Positions 37,163 through 46,253 of a DNA stretch of 54,279 nucleotides are shown here, in pieces. This DNA comes from Symbiodinium natans (taxonomy: Eukaryota > Sar > Dinophyceae > Suessiales > Symbiodiniaceae): NCBI GenBank assembly GCA_905221605.1, contig CAJNDS010000887.1:1-54279 (forward strand), read 5' to 3'. How positions within the stretch are numbered: position 1 is the stretch's first letter; each line of letters begins with the position of its first letter. The notes under the pieces were generated by a model, which made no database searches, had not been told where the DNA came from, and saw only the letters and a list, made by a program, of their open reading frames with translations. The position numbers and the translations under genes are program-made.

Positions 37163-37318
37163 GGGTTTGAGGTTTAGGGGTTTAGGGGTTTAGGGGTTTA
37201 GGGGTTTAGGGGTTTAGGGGTTTAGGGGTTTAGGGGTTTAGGGGTTTACGGGTTTAGGGGTTTAGGGGTTTAGGGGTTTAGGGGTTTAGGGTTTAGGGTT
37301 TAGGGTTTAGGGTTTAGG
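37163..37318 (+). repeat. Homogeneous 8-mer telomere variant (TTTAGGGG)
   Basis: About sixteen TTTAGGGG octamers (one TTTACGGG), then heptamers. Confidence 0.95.
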
Positions 37319-37339
37319 ATTCAGGGTGTGGGTTTAGGG

Positions 37340-37606
37340 CTTAGGGTGGAGGATCTCGAGCACCACGATCTCTTCAGCCGCGCGGGTGTAAGCGTGCATC
37401 CTCCGCGTCTTGCTATGGTACTCCATCGATGGCTCGATGGGAACGCCGGGTCTACCCGCAGCTCCATTAGAGGTATGTCTCCGGGAAAGAGATCACTGAG
37501 GCACCCTGCCAGCAACACTCTTTCGCCGGGCCATTCGATGGACCTTCGGAGCATGGAACTTGATGCTGAACCCCCCTTCGATCCGCCCAAGGCGATGCTT
37601 GATTGA
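37340..37606 (-). CDS. Open island with possible decayed coding sequence
   Basis: Both strands are open (92 codons plus, 89 codons minus). A different minus frame reads SMEYHSKTRRMHAYTRAAEE at about 37352-37425, the most protein-like choice, but it is interrupted upstream. Probably one or two exons of a minus-strand gene. Boundaries are not resolved. Confidence 0.3.
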
Positions 37607-37753
37607 CGCCTTCAGCTCCTTGATTGCAGTGTAGTCCGCCAATCCGGGTATAGGGTTTAGGTTCAGGGTTTAGGGTTTAGGGTTTAGGGTTCAGGGTTTA
37701 GGGTTTCGGGTTTAGGGTTTAGGGGTTCGGGCTTAGGGCTACCCAAACCTTAA

Positions 37754-37820
37754 GCTCTGCTGCACCTGCTCTTGCGCCGGGCTGGCGCTCACGGCCACCT
37801 GGGCGTTGATGTGCGGCTGA
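37754..37820 (-). CDS. Candidate exon, unrecognised
   Basis: The minus strand reads QPHINAQVAVSASPAQEQVQ. A CCCAG|G lies within it. Gln/Ala-rich. Confidence 0.45.
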
Positions 37821-38046
37821 GAGGTGCAAGGGAGAGGGATCTGAGCTAGTTCTCGAAACCTCAAGACCCAAAACCCAAAATCCAAAACCCTAAACCCACC
37901 CTAAACCCACCCGAGACCATAAACCCTAGGTTTAAGAAGGGAGTCGAACCCTCTAAGACAGGAGGGGAGTACCGGCAGACTGCCTCAAACCGACCTCATA
38001 CCCCAAACACATCTTGCTGTGACTTGGGGCTTTAGAAAGGGGTCAT

Positions 38047-38169
38047 CTACTATTTCCGGAGAACCCACCCAAACAAAAATACTAAAGAAATAAGAAAAAT
38101 CTTTCTTACAAGGGTAATATGCGGATTATTCTCTTCTAGCTTCTTTGTAAGTTCTCGAACAAATAGTAG
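38047..38169. mobile_element. MITE family Q (copy 4)
   Basis: CTACTATTTCCGGAGAACCC and GTTCTCGAACAAATAGTAG are inverted. Confidence 0.7.
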
Positions 38170-38305
38170 TCAGAGCTACAGCTACAACGCATTCAAGGGC
38201 CACATCCAACAGTTTTTGGGCTCTGGGTGTTGAGATTTCCTCTAAAAACTGGGACGGATTTGTGAGGCCCTGTGCTAAAAACCTGTGAATTCGGGCACGT
38301 CGATG

Positions 38306-38412
38306 TGAGTATTTCCCAAAGTAGGGGTACCCCTTTTATACCCCAATTAGAATTAGAGTCCCTTTAAAGTGGCCCCCAAAAAGGGCAACCCCATTTTCGG
38401 AAACCCCCCACA
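38306..38412. mobile_element. MITE family K (copy 3)
   Basis: GTATTTCCCAAAGTAGGGGT and CCATTTTCGGAAACCCCCC. Confidence 0.75.
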
Positions 38413-38427
38413 CCAATAAAAAAACAG

Positions 38428-38545
38428 CCTAAACCCTAAACCCTAAACCCTAAACCCTAAACCCTAAAACCTAAACCCTAAACCCTAAACCCTAAACCCT
38501 AAACCCTAAACCCTAAACCCTAAACCCTAAACCCTAAACCCTAAG
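38428..38545 (-). repeat. Telomere-type tract (CCCTAAA), about 17 units
   Basis: Nearly pure. Complementary partner of 38622-38735 across a 76-bp island. Confidence 0.97.
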
Positions 38546-38548
38546 GAC

Positions 38549-38610
38549 CGAGGCGAGCTCCGCCGTTTCGAAGCGATCAAAGATTTTCCGGCCCAGGATT
38601 TGGTTGTGAC
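38549..38610 (-). CDS. Candidate exon, unrecognised
   Basis: After GACAAG|G the minus strand reads HNQILGRKIFDRFETAELAS and meets a GT donor (TCG|GTCCTTAGGG). 62 nt, strongly protein-like. Confidence 0.55.
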
Positions 38611-38621
38611 CTTGTCGGGCT

Positions 38622-38735
38622 GTTAGGGTTTAGGGTTTAGGGTCTAGGGTTTAGGGTTTAGGGTTTAGGGTTTAGGGTTTTAGGGTTTAGGGTTTAGGGT
38701 TTAGGGTTTAGGGTTTAGGGTTTAGGGTTTAGGGT
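38622..38735 (+). repeat. Telomere-type tract (TTTAGGG), about 16 units
   Basis: Nearly pure. Confidence 0.97.
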
Positions 38736-38803
38736 TGTAGCCTTTGCAGGGCTGTGGGGTCTTCACTGGTCTTCGGCTAAACGGAGGCGGACGAACATCA
38801 GCC

Positions 38804-38923
38804 CTAAACCCTAAACCCTAAACCCTAAACCCTAAACCCTGAACCCTGAACCCTGAACCCTGAACCCTGAACCCTAAACCCTAAACCCTAGACCCTAGAC
38901 CCTAAACCCTAGACCCTAAACCG
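38804..38923 (-). repeat. Telomere-type tract (CCCTAAA/CCCTGAA/CCCTAGA)
   Basis: Variants are grouped in blocks, as expected from local unit duplication. Confidence 0.95.
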
Positions 38924-39024
38924 GAAGACTCCTGCTCCCCCTACCATCACCCTCATTGCGAGACATTCCGTTGCTATGTTGACACACTTGCTGTTTGGGG
39001 TTTAGGGTTTAGGGTTTAGGGTTA

Positions 39025-39139
39025 GAGCCAGGATCAACCGAGAAAGAGCAAGAATACACTTGTTTTGGTTTAAAAGGGGCTTAGGAGAGAACCTAACCCT
39101 AAAAAAAGAGGGAATAAGGGCCTACTCTGGGTCCTAGCT
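39025..39139. mobile_element. MITE family E copy
   Basis: GAGCCAGGATCAACC to GGGCCTACTCTGGGTCCTAG. Confidence 0.75.
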
Positions 39140-39271
39140 TAGCACGGGACTCTTGGTGTTTTGGAGGTGGGTGATGTGGAGGGCTCTGATATTGGGGGAG
39201 GGGTTTGCACATCCAAATGAAACCAAGCCATTCTTGGGTTGAGGGCTGTTATTGCCCAAGAAACCTACGCT

Positions 39272-39272
<1 letters not shown>

Positions 39273-39305
<33 letters not shown>

Positions 39306-39335
39306 TTTTTTTTTTTTTGGGGGGGGGGGGGGGGG
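39273..39335. repeat. (GT)n, poly-T and poly-G microsatellite
   Basis: GT x about 14, then T12 and G16. ORFs across it are by-products. Confidence 0.9.
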
Positions 39336-39499
39336 TCTGGAATTCAACATCCACACTATTCTACGTGAGGGGTTGCACTTGCTTAAGTGAGGACTGCTGC
39401 CGTGAAAGGCTTCTGCTATTTTGCGGTATGCCACCTAAGGGGTTCACTGTGGTGTCTTCTTGCCCTTGCTGGAAGGAAATCGGAAAGAGGCACGGTAAA

Positions 39500-39906
39500 C
39501 GCTAGCACCCTGAACCCCAAGACCCCGAACGCTGCACCCCCAAACCTTAAAGAGACTAGGCCCCCAAAAACCCTGAAACCCTGAAAGGCTTACCCTAAAC
39601 CCTAAACTCCGAAGCCCGACAACTTGATACAAACCCAAACCTAAGTCATAAGCCCGAAAAGCCAAAACCATACTCCCCCAAAACCCCGAAACGCCGTGAC
39701 ACCCCGCTCCCTAAAACCCCTATAAAAGGCAATGTGTATAGCCCCTAGAACCACAATTGTATACCCTTAAGCCCCATAATAAAACCCTTTATCACTCCCA
39801 ATGTAAGCCTACAGAACGCTAGAGGCCTTATATACATCCCAGAACCCCTACATAAACCCCCCAAACTTGTACATAACCCCATACATGTAGGCACTCTATG
39901 ACCCCT
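39500..39906. other. No gene recognised
   Basis: C-rich irregular sequence with AACCCC words and several TATAAAA/TATACA words, but no open frame worth calling. Confidence 0.4.
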
Positions 39907-40063
39907 GAAGCCCCGTTAGGGCTTAGGTTTAGGGTTTAGGGTGTAGGGTTTAGGGTTTATAGGGTTTAGGGTTTAGGGTTTAGGGTTTAGGGTTTAGGGT
40001 TTAGGGTTTAGGGTTTAGGGTTTAGGGTTTAGGGCTTAGGGTTTAGGGTTTAGGGTTTAGGGT
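39907..40063 (+). repeat. Telomere-type tract (TTTAGGG), about 22 units
   Basis: Nearly pure. CCCCTGAA lies just outside both edges (39904 region and 40067), a weak 8-bp candidate duplication. Confidence 0.97.
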
Positions 40064-40081
40064 TTCCCCTGAACCCTCAAC

Positions 40082-40144
40082 TCTCAGCCGCCCCTGTAGG
40101 GGATCCGTGCTTTCCGGAAAAATCACCGGCGGCGAGCCGTCGAC
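40082..40144 (-). CDS. Candidate exon, 63 nt, phase 0-0
   Basis: A pyrimidine-rich acceptor (TTTTTGTTGCTTCCCCGTATCCAG|G over adjacent blocks) on the minus strand opens VDGSPPVIFPESTDPLQGRL then R, and ends at AGA|GTTGAGGG. One of the few islands here with a textbook polypyrimidine tract. Confidence 0.55.
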
Positions 40145-40493
40145 CTGGATACGGGGAAGCAACAAAAAGCTGCACAGGTGAGGGTGGTTTAGGGTTTAGG
40201 AGTTGCGGTTCGGGCTTTGGGTTTTGGGGTTTCGGGTTCCCGCTTGCCCGGATCTCTCTGGGAAGATCTGGAAGGCACGGCCCTCCCATGTGGTGGCCTG
40301 TGCTGCTCGCGATTTAGGGTGTAGGGTCTAAAGGTTCACGGCAGCTTACCCTAGACCCCTAGAGCTTAAATCCTAAACCCCTCAACCCCTGAAGCCTCTA
40401 AGCCTAAACCCCTAAACCTAAACCTCTCAACCCACAGAGCCCCTCAAGCCTAAACCCAAAACCCGAAACCCTAAACCCAAAGCCCAAAACCCA

Positions 40494-40575
40494 AAACCCT
40501 AAACCCTAAACCCTGAACCCTAAACCCTAAACCCAAAACCCAAAACCCTAAACCCTAAACCCTAAACCCTAAACA
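40494..40575 (-). repeat. Telomere-type tract (CCCTAAA/CCCAAAA)
   Basis: About eleven units. Confidence 0.9.
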
Positions 40576-40673
40576 ACACGGAACCCCATTCCGCCCACAG
40601 TTCTTGGTAGCAGGGGGTCGCAAGGCTCGGTCTGGCTTGCTTCCTCGTAGGGTTCAGGGCTTAGGGGTTTTTA

Positions 40674-40722
40674 GGGTTTAGGGTTTAGGGTTTAGGGTTT
40701 AGGGTTTAGGGCTTAGGGTCTC
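40674..40722 (+). repeat. Telomere-type tract (TTTAGGG)
   Basis: Seven units. Confidence 0.95.
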
Positions 40723-40833
40723 AGAGCTCTTCTGCAGGCGTGAGAAGCCACACACACAAACACTTCCCCCCCCCCCCCCCCCCCCGCCTGTGTGCTACAA
40801 GTATACCCCACACCTTCAACCCGATAGCCGTAG

Positions 40834-40922
40834 CCCTAAACCCTAAACCCTAAACCCTAAACCGTAAACCCCAAAACCCAAAACCCAAAACCCTAAACCC
40901 TAAACCCTAAACCCTAAACCCT
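40834..40922 (-). repeat. Telomere-type tract (CCCTAAA/CCCAAAA)
   Basis: About twelve units. Confidence 0.95.
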
Positions 40923-41395
40923 GGCAAGCCTCAACTGCAGACCCCAAGGCCTGAACCCTTTACCCGACACGGCTGAAAGCCCAAAACCTTGCTAGGGGTC
41001 CGGGGACCTGGCGCTCAAGGTGGTTGCTATACCCACCTCAGCAGAGAAGGGGTCTGGGGCTTAGGGGTGCAGAGGTTGAAGGTTGAGCATGGGTTGTGAC
41101 AGGTGAGGGGTTTAGGGATTAGGGTTTATAGGGTTTAGGGGTTTGAGTATGGGGTATGGCAGTGAGGGGTTAGTTCAAGGCTCACAAAACTGGGGGGGTT
41201 TAGGGTTTAAGGTTGAGAGTTTGGAGGGGTCAGGGCTGCTTTGCCCTTCTTGGGTCCCTCCGGGTTCCTGGGTGTAATTAGGGCTCAGGGTTTCGGTTTC
41301 CTGTGCCTGCACTTCGAAGCAACCCAGTCTTGGACTCTGAAATTTGACGCTCTAAAGCCCCAAGAACCATGAACTTCCCAAAGCCACCAGATCCC

Positions 41396-41581
41396 TCGCC
41401 TAGACCCTAAACCCTAAACCCTAAACCCTAAACCCTAAACCCTAAAAAACTCGAAGCCCCCAAGCCCCACACCCCTAGCCTAGACCCTAAACCCTAAACC
41501 CTAAACCCTAAACCCTAAACCCTAAACCCTAAACCCTAAAACACTCGAAGCCCCCAAGCCCCACACCCCTAGCCTAGACCC
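41396..41581 (-). repeat. Two telomeric tracts separated by a duplicated 39-bp spacer
   Basis: CCCTAAA tracts at 41404-41446 and 41484-41540. The 39 bp starting ACTCGAAGCCCCCAAGCCCC occurs identically at 41449-41487 and 41543-41581. On the minus strand the duplicated piece contains TCTAG|GC, so a GC-AG excision is possible. Confidence 0.9.
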
Positions 41582-41688
41582 AAGAGCAACCTCGGAATCA
41601 AAAGGGAGCCCTTCTTGGTAAACAGGGGCTCCGAAGGGAACCTGGAAGCCCTTAAAATAAGAAAAAGTAAGGGCCTTGTAGGTTCGGT
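41573..41688. mobile_element. MITE family E copy
   Basis: CTAGACCCAAGAGCAACC, GGAGCCCTTCTTGG, AGGGGCTCCGAAGGGAACC, AAGTAAGGGCC. Confidence 0.7.
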
Positions 41689-41802
41689 TTAGGGTTTAGG
41701 GTTTAGGGTTTAGGGTTTAGGGTTTAGGGTTTAGGGTTTAGGGTTTAGGGTTTAGGGTTTAGGGTTTAGGGTTTAGGGTTTAGGGTTTCGGGTTTAGGGT
41801 TT
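41687..41802 (+). repeat. Telomere-type tract (TTTAGGG), about 16 units
   Basis: Nearly pure. Confidence 0.97.
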
Positions 41803-42204
41803 CCTACTCTTCCGAGACCTCCTCGGTCACAGATCCCTCCGAGGTCTCCGCAAGGCTGACCAGCGTGGAGAGCACGAAGCAGACGATCACCTGCCCAGAA
41901 ACCCAACAACCCTAAAACGCCAAAATACGGGAGCCCCTGAACCCTAACCCTAAACCCCAAAGCCCTGAAACACCAAAACAGGGAAGCCCCTAAGCTTTTC
42001 AGCCTTATGACCCCCAAACACAAAAAACAAGGTCGAGGAGTTTCGCTTTTTGGGCTGAAAACTTCCCGAAGGATGGGTTTAAGATCTTGGGCAAACGGGT
42101 TTGAGGGCGGGAAGGGTCGGGGGGTCTGGGGTTGAGGCAGGGGTTAAGGGTCACCCTAAACCCTGAATTCCTAAACCCAAATGGATGAAACTAAGGACTG
42201 AGCC

Positions 42205-42330
42205 TAACCTAAACCCTAAACCCAGAACTCGAAATCCTAACCCTAAACCCTGAACCCTAAACCCTACAACTTAAACCCTAAACCCTAAACCCTAAACCCT
42301 AAATTTTAAACCCTAAACCCTAAACCCAAA
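42205..42330 (-). repeat. Telomere-type tract (CCCTAAA), interrupted
   Basis: About fifteen units with short foreign words. Confidence 0.9.
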
Positions 42331-42684
42331 GCTCTGAAACCCGAAGCCCTAGGGCTGCCAACGCTGTCGAGTTGCATAGAGCTTGTAGCGCTCCAGGAAG
42401 TTCGACCTTGCTTGTTTTTTAGGGTTTAAGGTTTAGGGTTTAGGCTTTAGGGTTTGGGGTTTGGGGTTTTAGGGTTGTTTGTTTGGGGGGCTTAAGTCCT
42501 AGGAGGCCTTTTGAGACCCTGAAACCTAGTTTAAGCTTCGATTCCAGCTCTACCTTTCCCCAGGTACGAGTATGTGCCAGAGCTGCGCGTTTCAAGGCTG
42601 TTGCTTTTTTTGTTCCAGAGCATTTCTTTACATGTAGCTTCCAAAACATACCCAGACCCAGCATGGGGGCTTGGGGTACTTAAA

Positions 42685-42917
42685 CCCTAAACCCTAAAAC
42701 TTTAACCAGACCCTAAACTCAGTGGTTAAGGAACTACTTGCCTATCTTGAGAAGAGAGTTCAGGGCTCTTGCCAACCCTACTTCTGAGGGCGGTGCAAGG
42801 ACAAACCAACACAAGGGGAGCAGTCTCAAGAGCCCAGGGGAGCCCACAATGCCCCCCCAAACTGGTGTTTAGGGTTTAGGTGTCAGGTTTTAGGGCTTAG
42901 CCCCCCGACAACCCCCC

Positions 42918-42918
<1 letters not shown>
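42685..42918. other. No gene recognised
   Basis: Unique sequence. The overlapping ORFs at 42440-42683 on both strands are short and unconvincing. Confidence 0.35.

Positions 42919-42948
<30 letters not shown>
42919..42948 (-). repeat. Poly-C run, 30 nt
   Basis: Uninterrupted as given. Confidence 0.85.
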
Positions 42949-43089
42949 ACGCGTTTTCAGTACCTTCGCATATATCCCAACCTGAAGCTACACCCTTCAA
43001 TCCAAAACTTTCCCTAAACCCCTACAACCCAAAAACCAAAACCCTGCATCCCATAACCCCTAATCCTTAACTAATCCCTAAACCCTCAC

Positions 43090-43218
43090 CCACATCTGCC
43101 AAAACCCCTTAATGAAGGAACATATTATATGTATATATATATATACCTAATGCATAATTATAATCCTTAGTATACATGAGGGCATATTCCTTATTTAAGG
43201 GGTTTTGGAAGATCTGGG
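43090..43218. mobile_element. MITE family B with (AT)n centre
   Basis: CACATCTGCCAAAACCCCTT to AAGGGGTTTTGGAAGATCTG. Followed by CTCCAAG|G and an open plus-strand island (43243-43290, with NPAKKRTRKLLTE) ending at GAG|GTTTAGGG. Confidence 0.85.
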
Positions 43219-43286
43219 CAACCCCAGCCCCGCAATCTCCAAGGCTGCGGCCAAAACCCAGCGAAGAAGCGGACGAGAAAGCTCCT

Positions 43287-43485
43287 GACGGAGGTTTAGG
43301 GTTCGGAGCTTAGGGCGAATAAGCTGAATAGGGTTCAGGGTTTAGGGTGAAGTGACGGAGGTTTAGGGTTCGGAGCTTAGGGTGAATAAGCTGAATAGGG
43401 TTCAGGGTTTAGGGTGAAGTGACGGAGGTTTTGGGTTCGGAGTTTAGAGTGAATAGGCTGAATAGGGCTCAGTTCAGGGTGACGT
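43287..43485 (+). repeat. 67-bp tandem repeat, 3 copies
   Basis: Copies at 43287-43353, 43354-43420 (one difference) and a diverged third. Each starts GACGGAGGTTTAGGGTTCGG, so a donor-like GAG|GTTTAGG is duplicated with it. Confidence 0.95.
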
Positions 43486-43715
43486 AACAGGTTTAGGGTG
43501 AACAGGGTTTAGGTGAAAACGGCTTAATTAGGGTTTAGGACTTGGGGTAAGTAAGGCTTGTTTAGGGCTTGGGGGGGGGGCACTACATACAAGGAACCCT
43601 GTGGCAAAATTCATAGGCTTCATCACTTTGAAGTCATGCGCACGCGAGTCCGACTCTTATGTTCGGGCATCGCATGTTTGAGCCCTTCTTTCCTTGTTCA
43701 TGGGTGGGATAGTAT

Positions 43716-43829
43716 GGTTTAGGGTTTAGGGTTTAGGGTTTAGGGTTTAGGGTTTAGGGTTTAGGGTTTAGGGTTTAGGGTTTAGGGTTTAGGGTTTAGG
43801 GTTTAGGGTTTAGGTTTTAGGGTTTAGGG
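43716..43829 (+). repeat. Telomere-type tract (TTTAGGG), about 16 units
   Basis: Nearly pure. Confidence 0.97.
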
Positions 43830-44036
43830 TAACAACTAAAATTTCTATTCCTTATTGAGTTTTAAGTACCCATAAAGATATATAAAATGCTACCCCCCCA
43901 CCATGACAAAAGTTTCGGGAGGAGCCCTAAACTCCGAATTACACCCTAAAACTGCTCGGGCAACAGAAGGCTCTGAGCCGCATCAGCCCCTCGAGATACA
44001 TACCCTAAACCCTAAACCCCTAAACCCCTGAACCCT

Positions 44037-44540
44037 ACTTACCCCTCTTGGCACTCCTCCCAAGAGCCCTCTTAAAGCCCAACAGCACATCTTCCCACGC
44101 ACTGTCATCCAGACTGGTGGGGCGGCTACATTGGCAAGGGCTGTCGGACAGCCAGCTGCTGAGTGGATTCGCTTGGATCCTTAGTGGGCACTCCACCTTC
44201 CAGTGGCCACTTTTAGCCACAACGCCTGCACTCTGACTCCAAGATTCGTTGCGCCAAAGGCTTGCGGCCCTTGCCGCTGAAACCCTTTCTTCCTGACTTG
44301 CCACGGCCTTTGGGGCAAAAGCCTCTGATACGCGCCTTCTCCGAGAGTTGGCGCCTGGCCTCCAAGTACGTGTTGAGGCACGCGGACATCTCGGTGTCAC
44401 CTTGCAAGGTCTCGATCAAAGCATCCTCGTACAGCTGTACTAGTAGGGCATCGTCATCCCCTTCACTGATGAGCACCTCCAACGCGGCCTCGTCACCATC
44501 GACGGTAACAAATGCCTACAAGCTGATAGACTCCAAGCCC
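44037..44540 (-). pseudogene. Decayed retrotransposon gag fragment with zinc knuckle
   Basis: Minus strand. An acidic helical stretch (LVQLYEDALIETLQGDTE) is followed by TYLEARRQLSEKAR, a Gly/Lys/Arg-rich segment (KGRGKSGRKGFSGKG), then a CCHC knuckle at 44230-44188 (Cys-Arg-Arg-Cys-Gly ... Gly-His-Trp-Lys-Val-Glu-Cys). One extra base between the second Cys and the His (about 44211-44217) shifts the frame, and there is an in-frame stop upstream near 44510. This order is that of gag in Ty1/copia-type elements; I recall similar proteins as abundant in dinoflagellate genomes. A family C MITE lies at the upstream side and a CCCTAAA tract truncates the other. No protease, integrase or reverse transcriptase is seen. 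Confidence 0.75.
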
Positions 44541-44551
44541 TCAGGCCCCGG

Positions 44552-44664
44552 CCTCAAAGAGCCCAATATTGCTGAATTAAGCAATATACCTTAAATCATA
44601 TTAAGGATCCCTATATGATTTAAGGAAACTTCCTTAATTAAGCAATATTGGGCTCTTTGGGGCC
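44552..44664. mobile_element. MITE family C (copy 2)
   Basis: CTCAAAGAGCCCAATATTGC to AGCAATATTGGGCTCTTTGG, with TTAAATCATATTAAGGATCC inside. It lies next to the gag relic. Confidence 0.9.
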
Positions 44665-45071
44665 AGGCCCAAGAATCCTACGCCCTAGAAGCCGGTGAGT
44701 CGCAAAGACCCAGAGCCGGTAAGAAACCTGTACAAACCCAACACCCTCAGCCCTACGCCCTAGAAGCCCTGAGCCCGAAACCCTACCCTGTCAACTTTCT
44801 GATTTTGGGGGGTCAGGGCTTTCCTGGTCTTTCCCTAACATCCTTGGCTACCTTGTCCTTTGGACATCCAGGGTAAACCTAAAACCCTATAACCCTTGAG
44901 AACCCGATCATGGACGCCGACAGTCCTCAAGGACCCAAGACACGAAGCCAACACTACACCTCCTTCAGGCCCTTCATACCCGACGGGGTTTAGGGTTTAG
45001 GGCTAGACCCTGCAGCCTCAACCCCCCCAACCCTCCACCCTAAACCCTGAAGCCTCAACCCTCAGCCCCAC

Positions 45072-45188
45072 CTGCTCTTCAAAGTCTGCACGTCCCCAGC
45101 GTTGGTCGTCACCTGGGGCACACCCACAGCAGGCCACGTGCCATGTGCGCAGCGCACTGGTCTTGCCACATGCTGACACCCTCACTTC
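45072..45188 (-). CDS. Candidate exon downstream of a family D GA-AG intron
   Basis: After TTAGAG|G the minus strand reads EVRVSACGKTSALRTWHVAC then CGCAPGDDQRWGRADFEEQ, ending at a GT donor (CAG|GTGGGG). It joins 45312-45402 in frame, giving about 70 codons. Cys- and Trp-containing; not recognised. Confidence 0.6.
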
Positions 45189-45311
45189 CTCTAAGGGTCC
45201 ATGTACCTAATTCTTATATATATACATATATATATATATGTTGGCCCGAAAGTCCCTATGTAGGAGGTACTTTAAGGCGCAAGTATTCCTTATTTAGGTA
45301 CATGAGGGTTC
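45189..45311 (-). mobile_element. MITE family D acting as a 123-bp GA-AG intron
   Basis: Inverted ends CTAAGGGTCCATGTACCTAA and TTAGGTACATGAGGGTT, with an (AT)n centre. TTCCTCT flanks both sides (45186-45192 and 45309-45315). On the minus strand this is AGAG|GAA. GA of the first copy and AG|G of the second restore ...DFVKE to EVRVS exactly. Confidence 0.75.
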
Positions 45312-45402
45312 CTCTTTAACGAAATCGCTGGCCGTGGTCGTGTTCTTGATTCCCAGCCCAGCCAGCCTCTCTGAACGAAGTGGGCGCGCCCCTATCCTCG
45401 CC
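45312..45402 (-). CDS. Candidate exon upstream of the family D intron
   Basis: After TTGTGAG|G the minus strand reads RSERLAGLGIKNTTTASDFV then KE. Preceded in sense by AT-rich DNA. Confidence 0.6.
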
Positions 45403-45840
45403 CTCACAATCTTCGTATTTATTTATTTTGTCTTTTTTAAGCGCTTTTTAATGACCGGTGAGTGATAGCGAAGAAGCCAGAATGAATCTGTCAATGAGCT
45501 CGCGGAATTGACATCATGCATTCGGAAGCTCATAGACGTCCTAAGGCTTCTACAACTGCTAAGGAGCGAGGAGTTCTCTCTGCCTTTTCTTGCGCCGATT
45601 TCGACCCCCATTGGAACTTTGCTACTCGTGCGGGCAAAGAACACGGGCCCGCTTAGTAAACAGTACCAACCAACGTACCACAAGTACCTGCCATGCCATC
45701 CACAAAATAAACCAAAGACGAGGTCTTCAACCCCAGCCTAACTTCATGAAACCTTTAGGGACCATAATCTACGGAACTGCCCACGTGGGGGCAGAAGGCT
45801 ATTTTGTCGGATGGTGGGGGTGAGGAAGTGCTGCCTGAAG
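45403..45840. other. Low-repeat stretch, both strands partly open
   Basis: A plus frame (45508-45741, with LIDVLRLLQLLRSEEFSLPF) and a minus frame (45683-45423) overlap. I cannot decide whether either is real. There are no telomeric repeats here. Confidence 0.3.
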
Positions 45841-45852
45841 CCTAGATGTTTG

Positions 45853-46162
45853 CCTAAACCCCAAACACCAAACCCCAAACCCCAACCCCCAACCCCCCAA
45901 ACCCCAAACCCGAAACCCCCAACCCCCCAACCCCAAACCCGAAACCCCAAACCCTAAACCCCAAAGCCTAAACCCTAAACCCTAAACCCCAAACCCTAAA
46001 CCCTAAACCCTAAACCCGAAACCCCAAACCCTAAACCCTAAACCCCAAACCCCAAACCCCAAACCCTAAACCCTAAACCCTAAACCCTAAACCCGAAACC
46101 CCAAACCCTAAACCCTAAACCCTAAACCCCAAACCCCAAACCCTAAACCCTAAACCCCAAAC
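45853..46162 (-). repeat. Longest telomere-variant tract (CCCCAAA/CCCTAAA), 310 bp
   Basis: Left third is CCCCAAA/CCCCCAA, then blocks in which a 14-49 bp pattern of CCCTAAA, CCCGAAA and CCCCAAA repeats, indicating unit-block duplication. Confidence 0.97.
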
Positions 46163-46189
46163 CAAAGCAGAGTCTGCTGGGTGCCCAGC

Positions 46190-46252
46190 CGCATCGATAG
46201 GGACCACCGACTTTGGGTGAGAGCCCGTGGGTACCTGCGCTGCTCGATGCGG
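46190..46252. other. Hairpin spacer between inverted telomeric arrays
   Basis: CCGCATCGA near 46190 and TCGATGCGG near 46245 form a perfect 9-bp stem. The large inverted arrays 45853-46162 and 46254-46395 lie on each side. Confidence 0.75.
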
Positions 46253-46253
46253 T

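Noticed and set aside
37920-37985. tRNA-like fold on the minus strand (T-arm-like GAGGGTTCGACTCCC and a 7-bp acceptor stem)
   Set aside because: Only about 30 nt lie between the putative acceptor and T arm, too few for D and anticodon arms. More likely a small inverted repeat.
45744-45950. Gly/Trp/Phe repeat ORF (GFRVWGLGF type) on the minus strand
   Set aside because: This peptide and its counterpart (LNPKPxTLNPKP) are simply the translations of variant telomeric repeats and occur in many listed ORFs.
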